64,000 nt of DNA from Anaerolineae bacterium (GTDB lineage Bacteria; Chloroflexota; Anaerolineae; Aggregatilineales; Aggregatilineaceae): positions 1 through 64,000 of the forward strand of contig JAHDWP010000011.1 in assembly GCA_023382715.1 (NCBI GenBank). Direction: 5' to 3'. The notes beneath the pieces are model-generated. The model saw only the letters and a list, made by a program, of their open reading frames with translations. It was not told where the DNA came from and did not search any database. Made by a program: the position numbers and the translations under genes. This document shows, in pieces, positions 8,546 through 16,414 of the stretch (its first letter is position 1; each line of letters begins with the position of its first letter).

Positions 8546-9418
8546 TTACTCGCCGAAATACTTGCCGACGATGGGCCGCAGCCGCGCCAGCGTCTCCGGC
8601 GGAATGGCCGCGCGCGCCGTGATCAAGGCGTTCGCCAGGGCATTCTCGCATTCGCAGGCGCGCGCGCTCCCCGCCAACCGCTCGACCGCCGCCAGCAGCG
8701 CCTGTTGCGCCAGGCGTACGTTGGCGCTCAGCGTTTGCAGCACCAGCTCGACCGATACGTCCTCTTCCGACTCGTGCCACACGTCGTAGTCGGTGATGTG
8801 AGCCATCACCGCGTAGCACATCTCCGCTTCGCGGGCCAGGAACGCTTCGGGCGACGTGGTCATGCCGACCAGGTCGCAGCCCCACGAGCGGTAGAGCGCG
8901 CTCTCGGCGCGGGTGGCGAAGCGCGGCCCTTCGCTGGTGATGAACGTGCCGCCCCGGTGCACGGTGCCCCCGTTCGCCTGCGCCGCGTCGGCCAGCACGG
9001 CGCTCAGGTGCGGGCAGAAGGGGTCCGCCGCCGAGACGTGGGCCACCAGCCCATCGCCGAAGAACGTCCGGCCTCGCTTGTCGCGCGTCCAGTCCACCAG
9101 TTGGTCGGGGACGGCGATGTGGCCGGGCGCGATGGCCTCGCGCAGCGACCCGCACGCGCTGACGCTGATCACCCGCTCCACGCCGAGCGTCTTGAAGGCG
9201 TAGATATTGGCGCGGTAGGGCACTTCGCTGGGCGTGAGCACGTGTCCGCGCCCGTGCCGCGCGATGAAAGCGACGCGCTGCCCGGCCAGCGTGCCAATGC
9301 GTAGCGCGTCGCTGGGCGGCCCAAACGGAGTCTCGATGTGCTGCTCGACCACATCGGTCAGCTCCGGCATCTCATACAGGCCAGAGCCGCCGATTACGCC
9401 AATTCGCACTGCATCCAT
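8546..9418 (-). CDS. mtnP: S-methyl-5'-thioadenosine phosphorylase
   Basis: A 290-residue PNP/MTAP-family phosphorylase that splits methylthioadenosine into adenine and methylthioribose-1-phosphate in methionine salvage. The N-terminal IGVIGGSGLYEMPEL, the phosphate and ribose-site motifs FIARHGRGH and PYRANIYAFKTLGV, VSACGSLRE, ITSEGPRFATRAES and the purine-side MTTSPEAFLAREAEMCYA are all present. The ATG at 9418 has GGAG 8 nt upstream; a GTG 9 nt further up is also possible. It follows the B-box gene by 37 bp on the same strand. A related specificity (methylthioinosine or guanosine) cannot be excluded from sequence alone. Confidence 0.93.
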   Translation of the reverse strand: MDAVRIGVIGGSGLYEMPELTDVVEQHIETPFGPPSDALRIGTLAGQRVAFIARHGRGHVLTPSEVPYRANIYAFKTLGVERVISVSACGSLREAIAPGHIAVPDQLVDWTRDKRGRTFFGDGLVAHVSAADPFCPHLSAVLADAAQANGGTVHRGGTFITSEGPRFATRAESALYRSWGCDLVGMTTSPEAFLAREAEMCYAVMAHITDYDVWHESEEDVSVELVLQTLSANVRLAQQALLAAVERLAGSARACECENALANALITARAAIPPETLARLRPIVGKYFGE

Positions 9419-9455
9419 CCACAGCACTCCTCTCTGTGCAGAAGGAGAAGGTCGC

Positions 9456-10124
9456 TCACCCGCCCGGACTCTCGCCGGCCAGCGGCGTCCGGGCGAAATC
9501 GTCCAGCGTCGGCAGGGGCGTGGGCGATGGTGTGGGCGTCTCCGTCGCGCTGACGGCGGTGGGCCACTGCCAGGCCGCGCCCCGAAAGGCCGTCATCGCC
9601 GACGAGAGGGACAACCCATACATGACGATGCAGGCCGCGATGATGATCACCCACACGCCAGAGACCAGCAGGCCCAGCACACCCAGGCGCCGCGTCCGGC
9701 GAGGGTTGAGCGAATGCCGGGCGTTGATCAGCGCCATCAACGACAGGGCAAAGCCCACCACCGGCAGACAGTAGCCCGCGCCGCAGCACGCCACCAGCGA
9801 TACGCCGCCAACCAGCAGGCCGATAAAGCCGAGCAGATCGGTCGAGTTGCCGGTATAGACGCCAGCGGTCACTGCGTCGTGCTCGCGCTTGCGCTTGCGA
9901 TCAGCGCCCACCTGCGCGCCCAGTAACTGGTCGGCGTAAGCCCCTGGCTCCTCGACGCGCAGGCCCAGCTTGCGCGCTTCTTCGGCGTGCTCAGCGCACA
10001 GGCGTTGGCCGTCTTCCGTGTAGTACAGGCAGTAGGCGCACAGGGGCTTCTGGCAGACTTCGCACCGTTCGAGCGCAATGCGGTCGGGGTGGTTGGTGCA
10101 GGTCAGCGTCTCCCACTGGCTCAT
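9456..10124 (-). CDS. B-box zinc finger membrane protein
   Basis: A 222-residue protein. The first 42 residues form a B-box-type zinc finger: CTNHPDR, CEVCQKPLCAYC and LCAEHA supply the Cys/His ligands. A charged linker follows, then a hydrophobic region with three or four predicted membrane segments (about 92-118, 130-145 and 150-175, with a short cytosolic loop containing RHSLNPRRTRR). A Pro/Thr-rich tail (TPTPSPTPLPT) ends the protein. ATG 10124 has AGGAG upstream and a TACACT box lies further up. Proteins joining a B-box finger to a small membrane domain are common in Chloroflexota; the function is unknown. It probably heads an operon with mtnP. Confidence 0.8.
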   Translation of the reverse strand: MSQWETLTCTNHPDRIALERCEVCQKPLCAYCLYYTEDGQRLCAEHAEEARKLGLRVEEPGAYADQLLGAQVGADRKRKREHDAVTAGVYTGNSTDLLGFIGLLVGGVSLVACCGAGYCLPVVGFALSLMALINARHSLNPRRTRRLGVLGLLVSGVWVIIIAACIVMYGLSLSSAMTAFRGAAWQWPTAVSATETPTPSPTPLPTLDDFARTPLAGESPGG

Positions 10125-10230
10125 CGTCCAGGCTCCTGGCGCCGCGCGGCCCGCGAATGCCGCGCCATCTGGGAGTGTAACGCGCTGGCCCCGCCCAGAC
10201 AACGGGCGGATCGCCGGCGGCAGCCTTGCG

Positions 10231-10298
10231 AATTGCGGATTGCGGATTGCGAATTGTGGATTGCAGATTTCTGATTTCGCAATCCGCAATCCGCAATT
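10231..10298. repeat. perfect 23-bp inverted repeat built of heptamers
   Basis: Arms 10231-10253 and 10276-10298 are exact reverse complements of 23 bp with a 22-bp loop. The whole tract keeps a 7-bp phase (ATTGCGG, ATTGCGG, ATTGCGA, ATTGTGG, ATTGCAG, ATTTCTG, ATTTCGC, AATCCGC, AATCCGC). The stop codon of the CHAT gene lies inside the right arm. The RNA would fold into a strong hairpin and could end or protect the CHAT mRNA, but it has no T-run. Confidence 0.75.
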
Positions 10299-13200
10299 AC
10301 AGAGCGGACAGTCCCTGCACGATGCGCTCCAGCGCGGCGGCGTGCTCGCTCAGATTCAGCTCGATCAGGCGCTGGCGCGAGCTGGCAGCCTGGGCAGCCG
10401 TGTCCTGGCAGAAAGTGGCGTCGCCCTGCAGGGCGTGGCGGGCGCGAATCTGGTGGACGCGCACGAGAACATCTGCCGCGCGGCACAGAGCGTCCGGCAG
10501 ACTCAGCGCCCTGGCCAGGTCGAGCGCCTCGTGCAGCGCCGACTGTGCGCTCACCGCGTCGCCCAGGGCCATACGCAACTGACCCAGCGTGATCGCTGCC
10601 TCGGCCAGGTCGGGCAGGCTTTCCACCTCGGCCAGCAGAGCGTGCGCGCGCGCGGCGTTGGCTGCGCCGTCGTCCAGGATGCCCGCCTGCGCCTGCGCGC
10701 GGGCCAGGTCGTGCAGCGCGCGCGCCAGCCGCAAGCGATCTGGCAGGGCCAGCGTGTCGGCGACCGCCGCGCTCAGGTGCCGCACCGCCTCGCCCAGCTC
10801 GGCGGCGGCCTCGCCCACGCGCTCCTCGCGCGCAAGCTGATCGGCGCGGCCCCGGTGCAGCCCGGCCAACTGCTGACGTAGCTCGGCGGCCAGGTCGCGC
10901 CGGCCCGCAGCGTCCGCCGTGGCCAGCGCCCGGCGCAGCACGTCTTCGGCGCGCGCCGTCTCGCCGAGCGCGATCAGCGACGCGCACAGGTCGCGCTGCA
11001 CTTCCGCCGAAAGCTCGGCCTGCCTGGTGCGCGCGTACCCGGCGATGGCCCCCTCAAAGCGCTTGATCGCGTCGGCGTGCTGGCCGCGCGCGGCGAGCGC
11101 CCGTCCCCATTCGCAGGCGAGCATCGCCGCCACACGCACATCCGAGCCGTCCGGCTGGGCCATCACCGCCCGGAAGGAGCGCGCCAGCAAGTCCACCGCC
11201 GCCCCCGTCTGTCCAACGGCGACGAGGTGCTGGCCATAGGCCAGGCTCGCTTCGGCCAGCACGGGGCGGCTCAGCCCTTCGATGGCCAGCGTCACCTGGA
11301 AGAGCCAGCCCGCTTCGTCTTGCTTGCCGGGCAGCGCGCTGATTATGCTGCCCAGCGCCACCTGCAGCCGCGCCAGATCGTTGCCCTCTGGCAACTGGCT
11401 GCGCACGCCTTCGGCGTAGCGCGCAAATTCGCCGGCCAGCCCCGCCGCCGCAAAAGTCGGGGCCGCCGCCACGAGCAGGCGCGCCAGCTCCACCGGCGCA
11501 GCGACCATGCCGGCGCCGATCTCCCGTTCGAGCAGCGCGCGGACGTTGTTCAGCCGCGCCCGGCTGACGGCGTCCAGCGGGCTGGTGAGATCGTCGGGCC
11601 AGGTCTGCGCGAAGTATTGTGCGATCACGCGGTCAAGGTGCGCCTGCTTGGGCGCGTCCAGCGGGAAGCGCTCGCGGATGAAGGCGCGCACTTCGTCCGG
11701 GATGACGAACAGCGCCTCGTCGCGGCGCAGCACGTCCCGCGCCAGCAACAGCTCAAGCTGTTCGGCGGCATCGCCACCGGCCAGCCCCAAAGCCAGTCGC
11801 TCGTCGAAGCCGTCCGGGATGCCCTGCGCGCGAATCAGCAGTTTGAGCGCGTCGCGGTGATCGGCCATCAGCCATTCAAGCTGGCGGCGCAGGTACGCGG
11901 CGGGCAGGGCAGCATCATCGTCCTGGTCGAACGCGCTCAGATACTTGAGCGTCGCCTCCACGCCGTCACCGCGCACCATCTCTACGCCGCGCACGATCAG
12001 CCAGGGCAACTGGCGCGTCCGGTCGAGGAAGTCGTCAATCGTGTCCACGTCCAGCGCTTCGACGCCGCGCACAACAGCGCGGCGCATGGCCAGGGTGCGC
12101 GCGTCTCTGGCGGGCAGCCGCTCCGCCGCGCGCAGCTTCGCCGTGAAAGTCGGGCCGGTGGGCAGCAGCGCCTCGTCGGGCTGGGTGGCGGTCAGGATGA
12201 CGCCGTGGCCCGCCGGAGCCAGCAGATCGGCCAGGAAGTCGGCCAGCGCGTGGCGCTCTGCCCCAGAGCCAAGCGCGTCCACCCGCTCCAGCACCAGCAG
12301 CAGACGTCGCCCAGCCAGCGCCGCCAGCACGTCATCGCGCGGCGCCAGCGGCGGCAGCCCGGCGACCCCGGCCAGCAGCGCCTGGACTTCGCGGACGGTC
12401 GTCGTCGCGCCACAGCGCAGCCAGATCACGCCATCGCGAAAGCGCCAGCCAAAACGGTTGGCGAACTCCGCCGCCAGCCAACGCTTGCCCACGCCGTCCG
12501 GCCCGGCCAGCAGCACCAGGCGGCGGTCGAAGCGGAACATGTCTTCGGCCAGCTTGCGCAGCAGCTCGCGCCGCCCGACGAATCCGAGCGGAAGGGGCAG
12601 GTCATAGGTGCGCGGCATCCCGTCAGCGATCAGCGGGCGAGGGGCGCGCTGGGCCGGCTCTGGCAGGGCCAGCCACACCTCGTGGCGGGTGTCGTCAATG
12701 ACCAGCTCGTAGCGGTCTGCCTGCCCGTCCGGGCGGTCGCGCAGATCAGCGATCGCCGCGCGAAACGCCTCGCGCACGCCCGCGCCGCCGGCCAGCTCTG
12801 CGTAAAGGCGCGCGTTGAAGGCGACCGCCTGCTCTTCCGACGCCCGGCGCCGCGTACCCAGCACCGCCTCGACCGGCGTCTCGTCGAGCAACATCTGCGC
12901 CAGCCGCCGGCTGAAGCACCCGTCCAGGATCACCAGGCGCGCTCCGCTGGTCGCGAACAGCTTCACGGCGTGCTCGGCCACCATGTAGGCTTCGCTGCCG
13001 TCGTCGTCTTCCAGGTAGAGCATGTCGCGCTCGCCGTGCGCGACGAAGTGCACGATGCGAAAGGCATCGGCGCCATGACTGGCCAGCGCCGCCGCCAGCC
13101 GCTCGGCGGTCGGCGGCAACAGGCGCGCCAGCGCCAACGGCGCGCTCGTCGCTTTCTGCTTCGGCCCGGCTTCCTTCAGCGCGCGCAGCAGGGTGTGCCA

Positions 13201-13404
13201 TTCCTGGGCGGGGTCTGCCGGGCTGAGCGGGTCCTCGTTGCCGCTCATGGAGGCGAACGGCGCGGCGATCACTGCCAGCACCGGCAGGTAGCAGCGCAGT
13301 TGGGCCAGGCCAGGGTCGCCAGCCACATCATGACCGCTGATCACGGTGTATTCCATCGCAGACAACAAGGAAGGCTCCGGGGTGAGAGGCGGATTCTCGC
13401 TCAT
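10297..13404 (-). CDS. CHAT protease - STAND ATPase - TPR protein
   Basis: A 1035-residue multidomain protein. Residues about 1-240 form a CHAT (caspase-like) domain with the catalytic dyad visible as VHFVAHGERD (H123) and LVILDGCFSRR (C163). A STAND/NB-ARC-like ATPase follows after GFVGRRELL: Walker A GPDGVGKRWL (K307), Walker B-like LLLVLERVD (about 368-376), and later helical segments. The C-terminal 450 residues are Ala/Leu-rich helical repeats of TPR type. This architecture is that of signal-activated proteases with apoptotic or antiviral roles. The ATG at 13404 follows TATACT by 8 nt, so the mRNA may be leaderless. It is a single gene with no obvious effector partner next to it. Confidence 0.88.
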   Translation of the reverse strand: MSENPPLTPEPSLLSAMEYTVISGHDVAGDPGLAQLRCYLPVLAVIAAPFASMSGNEDPLSPADPAQEWHTLLRALKEAGPKQKATSAPLALARLLPPTAERLAAALASHGADAFRIVHFVAHGERDMLYLEDDDGSEAYMVAEHAVKLFATSGARLVILDGCFSRRLAQMLLDETPVEAVLGTRRRASEEQAVAFNARLYAELAGGAGVREAFRAAIADLRDRPDGQADRYELVIDDTRHEVWLALPEPAQRAPRPLIADGMPRTYDLPLPLGFVGRRELLRKLAEDMFRFDRRLVLLAGPDGVGKRWLAAEFANRFGWRFRDGVIWLRCGATTTVREVQALLAGVAGLPPLAPRDDVLAALAGRRLLLVLERVDALGSGAERHALADFLADLLAPAGHGVILTATQPDEALLPTGPTFTAKLRAAERLPARDARTLAMRRAVVRGVEALDVDTIDDFLDRTRQLPWLIVRGVEMVRGDGVEATLKYLSAFDQDDDAALPAAYLRRQLEWLMADHRDALKLLIRAQGIPDGFDERLALGLAGGDAAEQLELLLARDVLRRDEALFVIPDEVRAFIRERFPLDAPKQAHLDRVIAQYFAQTWPDDLTSPLDAVSRARLNNVRALLEREIGAGMVAAPVELARLLVAAAPTFAAAGLAGEFARYAEGVRSQLPEGNDLARLQVALGSIISALPGKQDEAGWLFQVTLAIEGLSRPVLAEASLAYGQHLVAVGQTGAAVDLLARSFRAVMAQPDGSDVRVAAMLACEWGRALAARGQHADAIKRFEGAIAGYARTRQAELSAEVQRDLCASLIALGETARAEDVLRRALATADAAGRRDLAAELRQQLAGLHRGRADQLAREERVGEAAAELGEAVRHLSAAVADTLALPDRLRLARALHDLARAQAQAGILDDGAANAARAHALLAEVESLPDLAEAAITLGQLRMALGDAVSAQSALHEALDLARALSLPDALCRAADVLVRVHQIRARHALQGDATFCQDTAAQAASSRQRLIELNLSEHAAALERIVQGLSAL

Positions 13405-13412
13405 AGCCCCGC

Positions 13413-13418
13413 AGTATA
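13413..13418 (-). promoter_or_regulatory. -10 box of the CHAT gene (leaderless spacing)
   Basis: Read on the minus strand, TATACT lies 8 nt before the ATG at 13404, leaving no room for a ribosome binding site in the transcript. The -35 is weak, and the region overlaps the tail of a terminator-like hairpin. Confidence 0.5.
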
Positions 13419-13431
13419 GTCCAAACGGCAC

Positions 13432-13461
13432 AAAAACGAAAAGCGAGCTTGCGCTCGCTCA
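13432..13461 (-). terminator. hairpin with T-run downstream of the SDR gene
   Basis: AGCGAGC and GCTCGCT flank a 4-nt loop at about 13443-13460. On the minus strand the stem is followed by TTTTCG and a further T-run, a plausible rho-independent terminator for the fha-GNAT-SDR operon, abutting the CHAT promoter. Confidence 0.5.
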
Positions 13462-13499
13462 GCGGGAAGCGCGGGGATGCGCCGCAGAGATCATTTGAG

Positions 13500-13700
13500 A
13501 AGTTGCTCGCCATCCCACGAAGAGAGAGAGCTTGGGGTCTCTGAATCTTCTCCCGTCTCTCCGCGTGGGGAAGGGGGCGCATAACTCCTCGACCGGCCTC
13601 TTCGCGCGGAAGACTCACCCCCGGCCATCGCTGTAACGGCGAAGTCCCCTCGTCGCGTATGGAGAAGGGAGTTAGGGGTGAGGCAAATCGTAACGCGGGC
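13500..13700. repeat. GC-rich palindromic repeat remnant (families A/D)
   Basis: Together with the terminator this fills the 311-bp gap between the CHAT and SDR genes. It carries a CTTCTCCC..GGGGAAGGGGG block like family A. It also has an ACTCACCCCC..GTTAGGGGTGAGG inverted pair like the inside of the MITE-like element at 18.4 kb and the repeat at 51.55 kb. No gene is seen. Confidence 0.45.
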
Positions 13701-13715
13701 CTTCCATGCGGCCTC

Positions 13716-14507
13716 TTACAACGACGCGCCGATCAGACCGCCATCCACCGGGATCATCGCCCCGTGCACGTAGCCTGCCGCCGGTGAGCACAGGAACACG
13801 GCGACATTGGCGAACTCCTCCGGCTCGCCGATGCGCCCCAGCGGGCTGCTGGCCGACTGGCGCGCATAGGCCTCCTCCAGGGAGATGCCTTCCTCGCGCG
13901 CGCGGTTTTCGACAAGCTGGGCCACGCGCTCGGTGCGCGTGTAGCCGGGCAGGATGCTGTTGACGCGAATGCCCAGCGACCCCACCTCATTGGCCAGCGA
14001 CTTGGTCAGCCCGATCACGCCCATGCGCACGCTGCTGGAGAGGATCAGGTTGGGGATCGGCTGCTTGACCGACACCGAGGTGATGGTCAGGATGGCCGCC
14101 CGGCTGCTCTTGCGCAGATGTGGCAGCGCCGCCCGGATCAGGTTCACCGCGCTCATGAAGTTGAGCCGGAAGGCCAGCTCATACTCCTCCGCCGGCGTGG
14201 TCGCGAACGTCCCCGCCGGCGGCCCACCGGCGTTGGTCACCAGGATGTCCAGCCCGCCCAGCCGCTCGGCGGCGCGAGCGACGAGGCCGTAGACGGCTTC
14301 CGGGTCGGACACATCGCCGGGCATGCCCACCACGCGCCGTCCTGTTTCCACGAAGAGCCGCTCGGCAACCGCGGCCAGCCGGTCGGGGTTGCGCCCGTTG
14401 ATGGCAACATCGGCCCCTTCCAGGCAGAAGCGCCGCGCAACCGCTGCCCCCAGCCCGGCGCTGCTCGCCGCCACGAAGACCCGCGCATCCTCCAGACCCA
14501 GGTTCAT
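13716..14507 (-). CDS. SDR-family oxidoreductase lacking the catalytic Tyr-Lys pair
   Basis: A 263-residue short-chain dehydrogenase/reductase fold protein. The cofactor loop reads AASSAGLGAAVARRF instead of TGxxxGxG, and the NAG motif is intact (TNAGGPP, about 91-97). After ITSVSVKQ the YxxxK catalytic pair is replaced by S157 and R161 within LSSSVRMGVIGLTKSLA. The C-terminal INSxxPG-like segment (VNSILPGYTRTER) and GAMIPVDGG are conserved. It matches the known atypical subgroup resembling beta-ketoacyl-ACP reductase that lacks both the perfect NAD motif and the tetrad. Its real reaction is unknown. It follows the GNAT gene by 4 bp, so the two are probably cotranscribed. Confidence 0.87.
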   Translation of the reverse strand: MNLGLEDARVFVAASSAGLGAAVARRFCLEGADVAINGRNPDRLAAVAERLFVETGRRVVGMPGDVSDPEAVYGLVARAAERLGGLDILVTNAGGPPAGTFATTPAEEYELAFRLNFMSAVNLIRAALPHLRKSSRAAILTITSVSVKQPIPNLILSSSVRMGVIGLTKSLANEVGSLGIRVNSILPGYTRTERVAQLVENRAREEGISLEEAYARQSASSPLGRIGEPEEFANVAVFLCSPAAGYVHGAMIPVDGGLIGASL

Positions 14508-14511
14508 GCGT

Positions 14512-14985
14512 CTATTCCCCTTCTATGTCGCACTCAAGAATCAGCCGCTCGTACCCGTCGCCGTAGTAGTCGGCCTCGGTGCGCACGGCACGAAAGCCCA
14601 GTCTCTCGTAAAGGCGGATAGCCGCGACGTTCTCCGGCTCCGACGTGACCAGCATCCGGCGCACCTGCGCCGCGCGCAGCTCGGCGACTCCGCGCTCCAG
14701 CAGCAGCCGCCCGATACCCTGCCGCCGGTAGTGCGCCAGCACCGCTGTGTTGAGAATCCAGCCGACCTCTCCGCCCTGGCCGATGGCCGCGCACAGGTGC
14801 CCGACGATCTTTCCGGTGCGCCGGTCTTCAGCAATCCACACCAGCGCCGGGTTCAGGTCGTGCAGTTGGCGGAAGAAGTAGGTGGAATAGGCCCCGCTGC
14901 CATACACTGCCTGCTCCACGTCGGTGCACTGCGCCAGGTCACGCGGTGCAAAAGGCCGCAGCGCGATGTCGTGTGTGCCGTCCAC
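14512..14985 (-). CDS. GNAT-family N-acetyltransferase (RimI-like)
   Basis: A 157-residue GNAT acetyltransferase. The acetyl-CoA binding motif A is LAHYRRQGIGRLLLERGVAE (about 87-106; R/Q-x-x-G-x-G/A form), followed by motif B with ENVAAIRLYERLGFRAVRTEADYY, which is very similar to ribosomal-protein alanine acetyltransferase RimI. The YYGDGYERLILECDI ending also fits RimI-type enzymes. The start is GTG at 14985 after a GAGGGG site. It lies between fhaB and the SDR gene. The substrate, ribosomal protein S18 or another N-terminus, is not proven; no tsaB or tsaD is beside it. Confidence 0.85.
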   Translation of the reverse strand: MDGTHDIALRPFAPRDLAQCTDVEQAVYGSGAYSTYFFRQLHDLNPALVWIAEDRRTGKIVGHLCAAIGQGGEVGWILNTAVLAHYRRQGIGRLLLERGVAELRAAQVRRMLVTSEPENVAAIRLYERLGFRAVRTEADYYGDGYERLILECDIEGE

Positions 14986-15003
14986 AGTGATCCGCCCCTC
15001 TCA

Positions 15004-15044
15004 GGAACCGGGCCGCGCGCCAGATTCCCGGCGCGCCCGGTTCC
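15004..15044 (-). terminator. strong hairpin after the second FHA gene
   Basis: GGAACCGGGC at 15004-15013 pairs with GCCCGGTTCC near 15044, extended inward by a second GC-rich stem. It lies between the fhaB-like stop (15047) and the GNAT start (14985). There is no T-run, so it may attenuate, process or simply separate the two parts of the operon. Confidence 0.45.
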
Positions 15045-15046
15045 CC

Positions 15047-15481
15047 TCAGTCCAGCTCGACGCGCAGCTCCGACCGCCCCACGCCGATCACGTCGCCCGA
15101 CGATAGTACGACCGGCTCGCGCACCGGCTGGCCGTTCAGGCGTGTGCCATTGCTGCTGTCCCGGTCTTCCAGCCACCATTGCCCATCGCGCCGCGTGACC
15201 AGCGCGTGCTCCTGGCTGCAAAAAGAGTCGTCCAGCACGATGGTATTGGTCGGCGCGCGGCCCAGCGTTGTCAGTGGCAGCAGTGCGTAGCTGGCCCCCA
15301 GGCGCGCCGCAGCGCCCATGCCCACCACGACCAGCCGGCCCCGGCGTCGCCCTGGCTCGCCCGCCGCCGCCGTCGCCGCCTGGAAGTCGCGCCAGAGCAT
15401 GAGGAACACCGCGCCCAGGAAGGCCAACAGCAGGCCCCCGGCCAGGATGCGCAGCGCCAACAGCACAGCGTCCACCTTCAC
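15047..15481 (-). CDS. membrane-anchored FHA domain protein
   Basis: A 144-residue protein. One N-terminal membrane segment (about 5-28) precedes a forkhead-associated domain, a phosphothreonine-binding module. The FHA signature is clear: TLGRAPTNTIVLDDSFCSQEHALV (GR..N.I.L.D...S..HA) and WWLEDRDSSNGTRLNGQPV (DL.S.NGT..N). The ATG at 15481 overlaps the stop of the upstream DUF3662/FHA gene by 4 bp, so the two are translationally coupled. The pair matches the fhaA-fhaB arrangement known in actinobacteria, where FHA proteins link Ser/Thr kinases to wall synthesis. No kinase is visible in this window. Confidence 0.88.
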   Translation of the reverse strand: MKVDAVLLALRILAGGLLLAFLGAVFLMLWRDFQAATAAAGEPGRRRGRLVVVGMGAAARLGASYALLPLTTLGRAPTNTIVLDDSFCSQEHALVTRRDGQWWLEDRDSSNGTRLNGQPVREPVVLSSGDVIGVGRSELRVELD

Positions 15482-16299
15482 GGCTCCTCATCAAAGGCGT
15501 CGTCGTCATCAACAGCGCGCAGATAAATCTCCGTATCGCCGCCGGGAGCGCCGTTCGCGCTGGTGGTATTCTCGTCCACGACATAGACCAGCTTGACGCC
15601 GGCCAGCGAGAGGACATCGCCGGAACGCAGCACACACTCCGATACGCGCGCATCGTTGACGAACGTCCCGCCCCGGCTGGCCAGATCGTAGAGCACAAAC
15701 TCGCCGAAACGGTAGCGCAGCTGGCAGTGATGGCGGCTGACGCGCCGGTCGTCGAGCACGATGGTGTTGTCGCGCCGTCGCCCAATGTTGATCACCGGGC
15801 GCTCAAGCAGCACGTAGCGGTCGCCGTCCACCACCAGGTAGGCCGGGGGCGGCGGCGCGTCGGGGGGCAGATCGGTGGAGCGCAGATCGCGCTCCAGCAG
15901 CAGGCGGGTCGTCCGGCGCGTGGCGTCTACATGCTCGGCGTGCACGAAGACCGTATGGGCCGCCACTTCCGGGTCGGAGACGAACAACACTTCGGGCGGT
16001 GTTTCCAGCCGCAGGTCGCTCTCGCGGGCCAGCGCCACGATGTCGCTCGCCAGCGAGACGTCCAGATCGGGGTGGGCATCCAGCAGCGCCCGGTGATCGT
16101 CGGGATGAAGCCGCACCGCGTAGTGGTTCGGCGCGGCGAGTGTCCCGCTGGAGTCGAGCGCCGCCCCGTCCTCCATCGCCCGCGCCAGGCGGAGCGCCAC
16201 TTCGCGCGGCTTGAGCCGCCCGGCGAACAGCCGCGCAAAGCCGCCTTCGACCAGCGCCTGCACGCGCTCCTCGAACTGCGTGAACCGGTTCCTGTCCAT
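15478..16299 (-). CDS. DUF3662 + FHA domain protein (FhaA-like)
   Basis: A 273-residue protein with an N-terminal DUF3662 domain (about 1-120; RFTQFEERVQALVEGGFARL is its hallmark, with the following RLKPREVALRLARAMEDG) and a C-terminal FHA domain (about 165-250; INIGRRRDNTIVLDDRRVSRHH and YDLASRGGTFVND). The Arg and Ser phosphothreonine-contact residues are present. The start at 16299 was chosen because the DUF3662 pattern starts there and because TATAAT lies 7 nt upstream, which suggests a leaderless message. In actinobacteria FhaA binds the pseudokinase-regulated flippase MviN; here the partner is unknown. Confidence 0.9.
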   Translation of the reverse strand: MDRNRFTQFEERVQALVEGGFARLFAGRLKPREVALRLARAMEDGAALDSSGTLAAPNHYAVRLHPDDHRALLDAHPDLDVSLASDIVALARESDLRLETPPEVLFVSDPEVAAHTVFVHAEHVDATRRTTRLLLERDLRSTDLPPDAPPPPAYLVVDGDRYVLLERPVINIGRRRDNTIVLDDRRVSRHHCQLRYRFGEFVLYDLASRGGTFVNDARVSECVLRSGDVLSLAGVKLVYVVDENTTSANGAPGGDTEIYLRAVDDDDAFDEEP

Positions 16300-16306
16300 G
16301 CCGGGG

Positions 16307-16312
16307 ATTATA
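16307..16312 (-). promoter_or_regulatory. -10 box of the FHA operon (leaderless spacing)
   Basis: Perfect TATAAT on the minus strand, 7 nt before the ATG at 16299. The -35 at 17-bp spacing is weak (TTCTCT). The same arrangement is seen at the histidine kinase (1717) and CHAT (13413) genes. Confidence 0.6.
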
Positions 16313-16414
16313 CCAGGCAATCGTCCCACAGAGAACGCCCGTCGGGCAAACGTTGGGGGGCAGACTCGCGCCTGCCCCCGCTTGCCCAGTTACGCGCTAA
16401 CGGTCGCCCGCCGC

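Noticed and set aside
13716-14507. SDR lacking Tyr-Lys as a newly broken gene
   Set aside because: A conserved subgroup with the same change is known, and the frame is intact.
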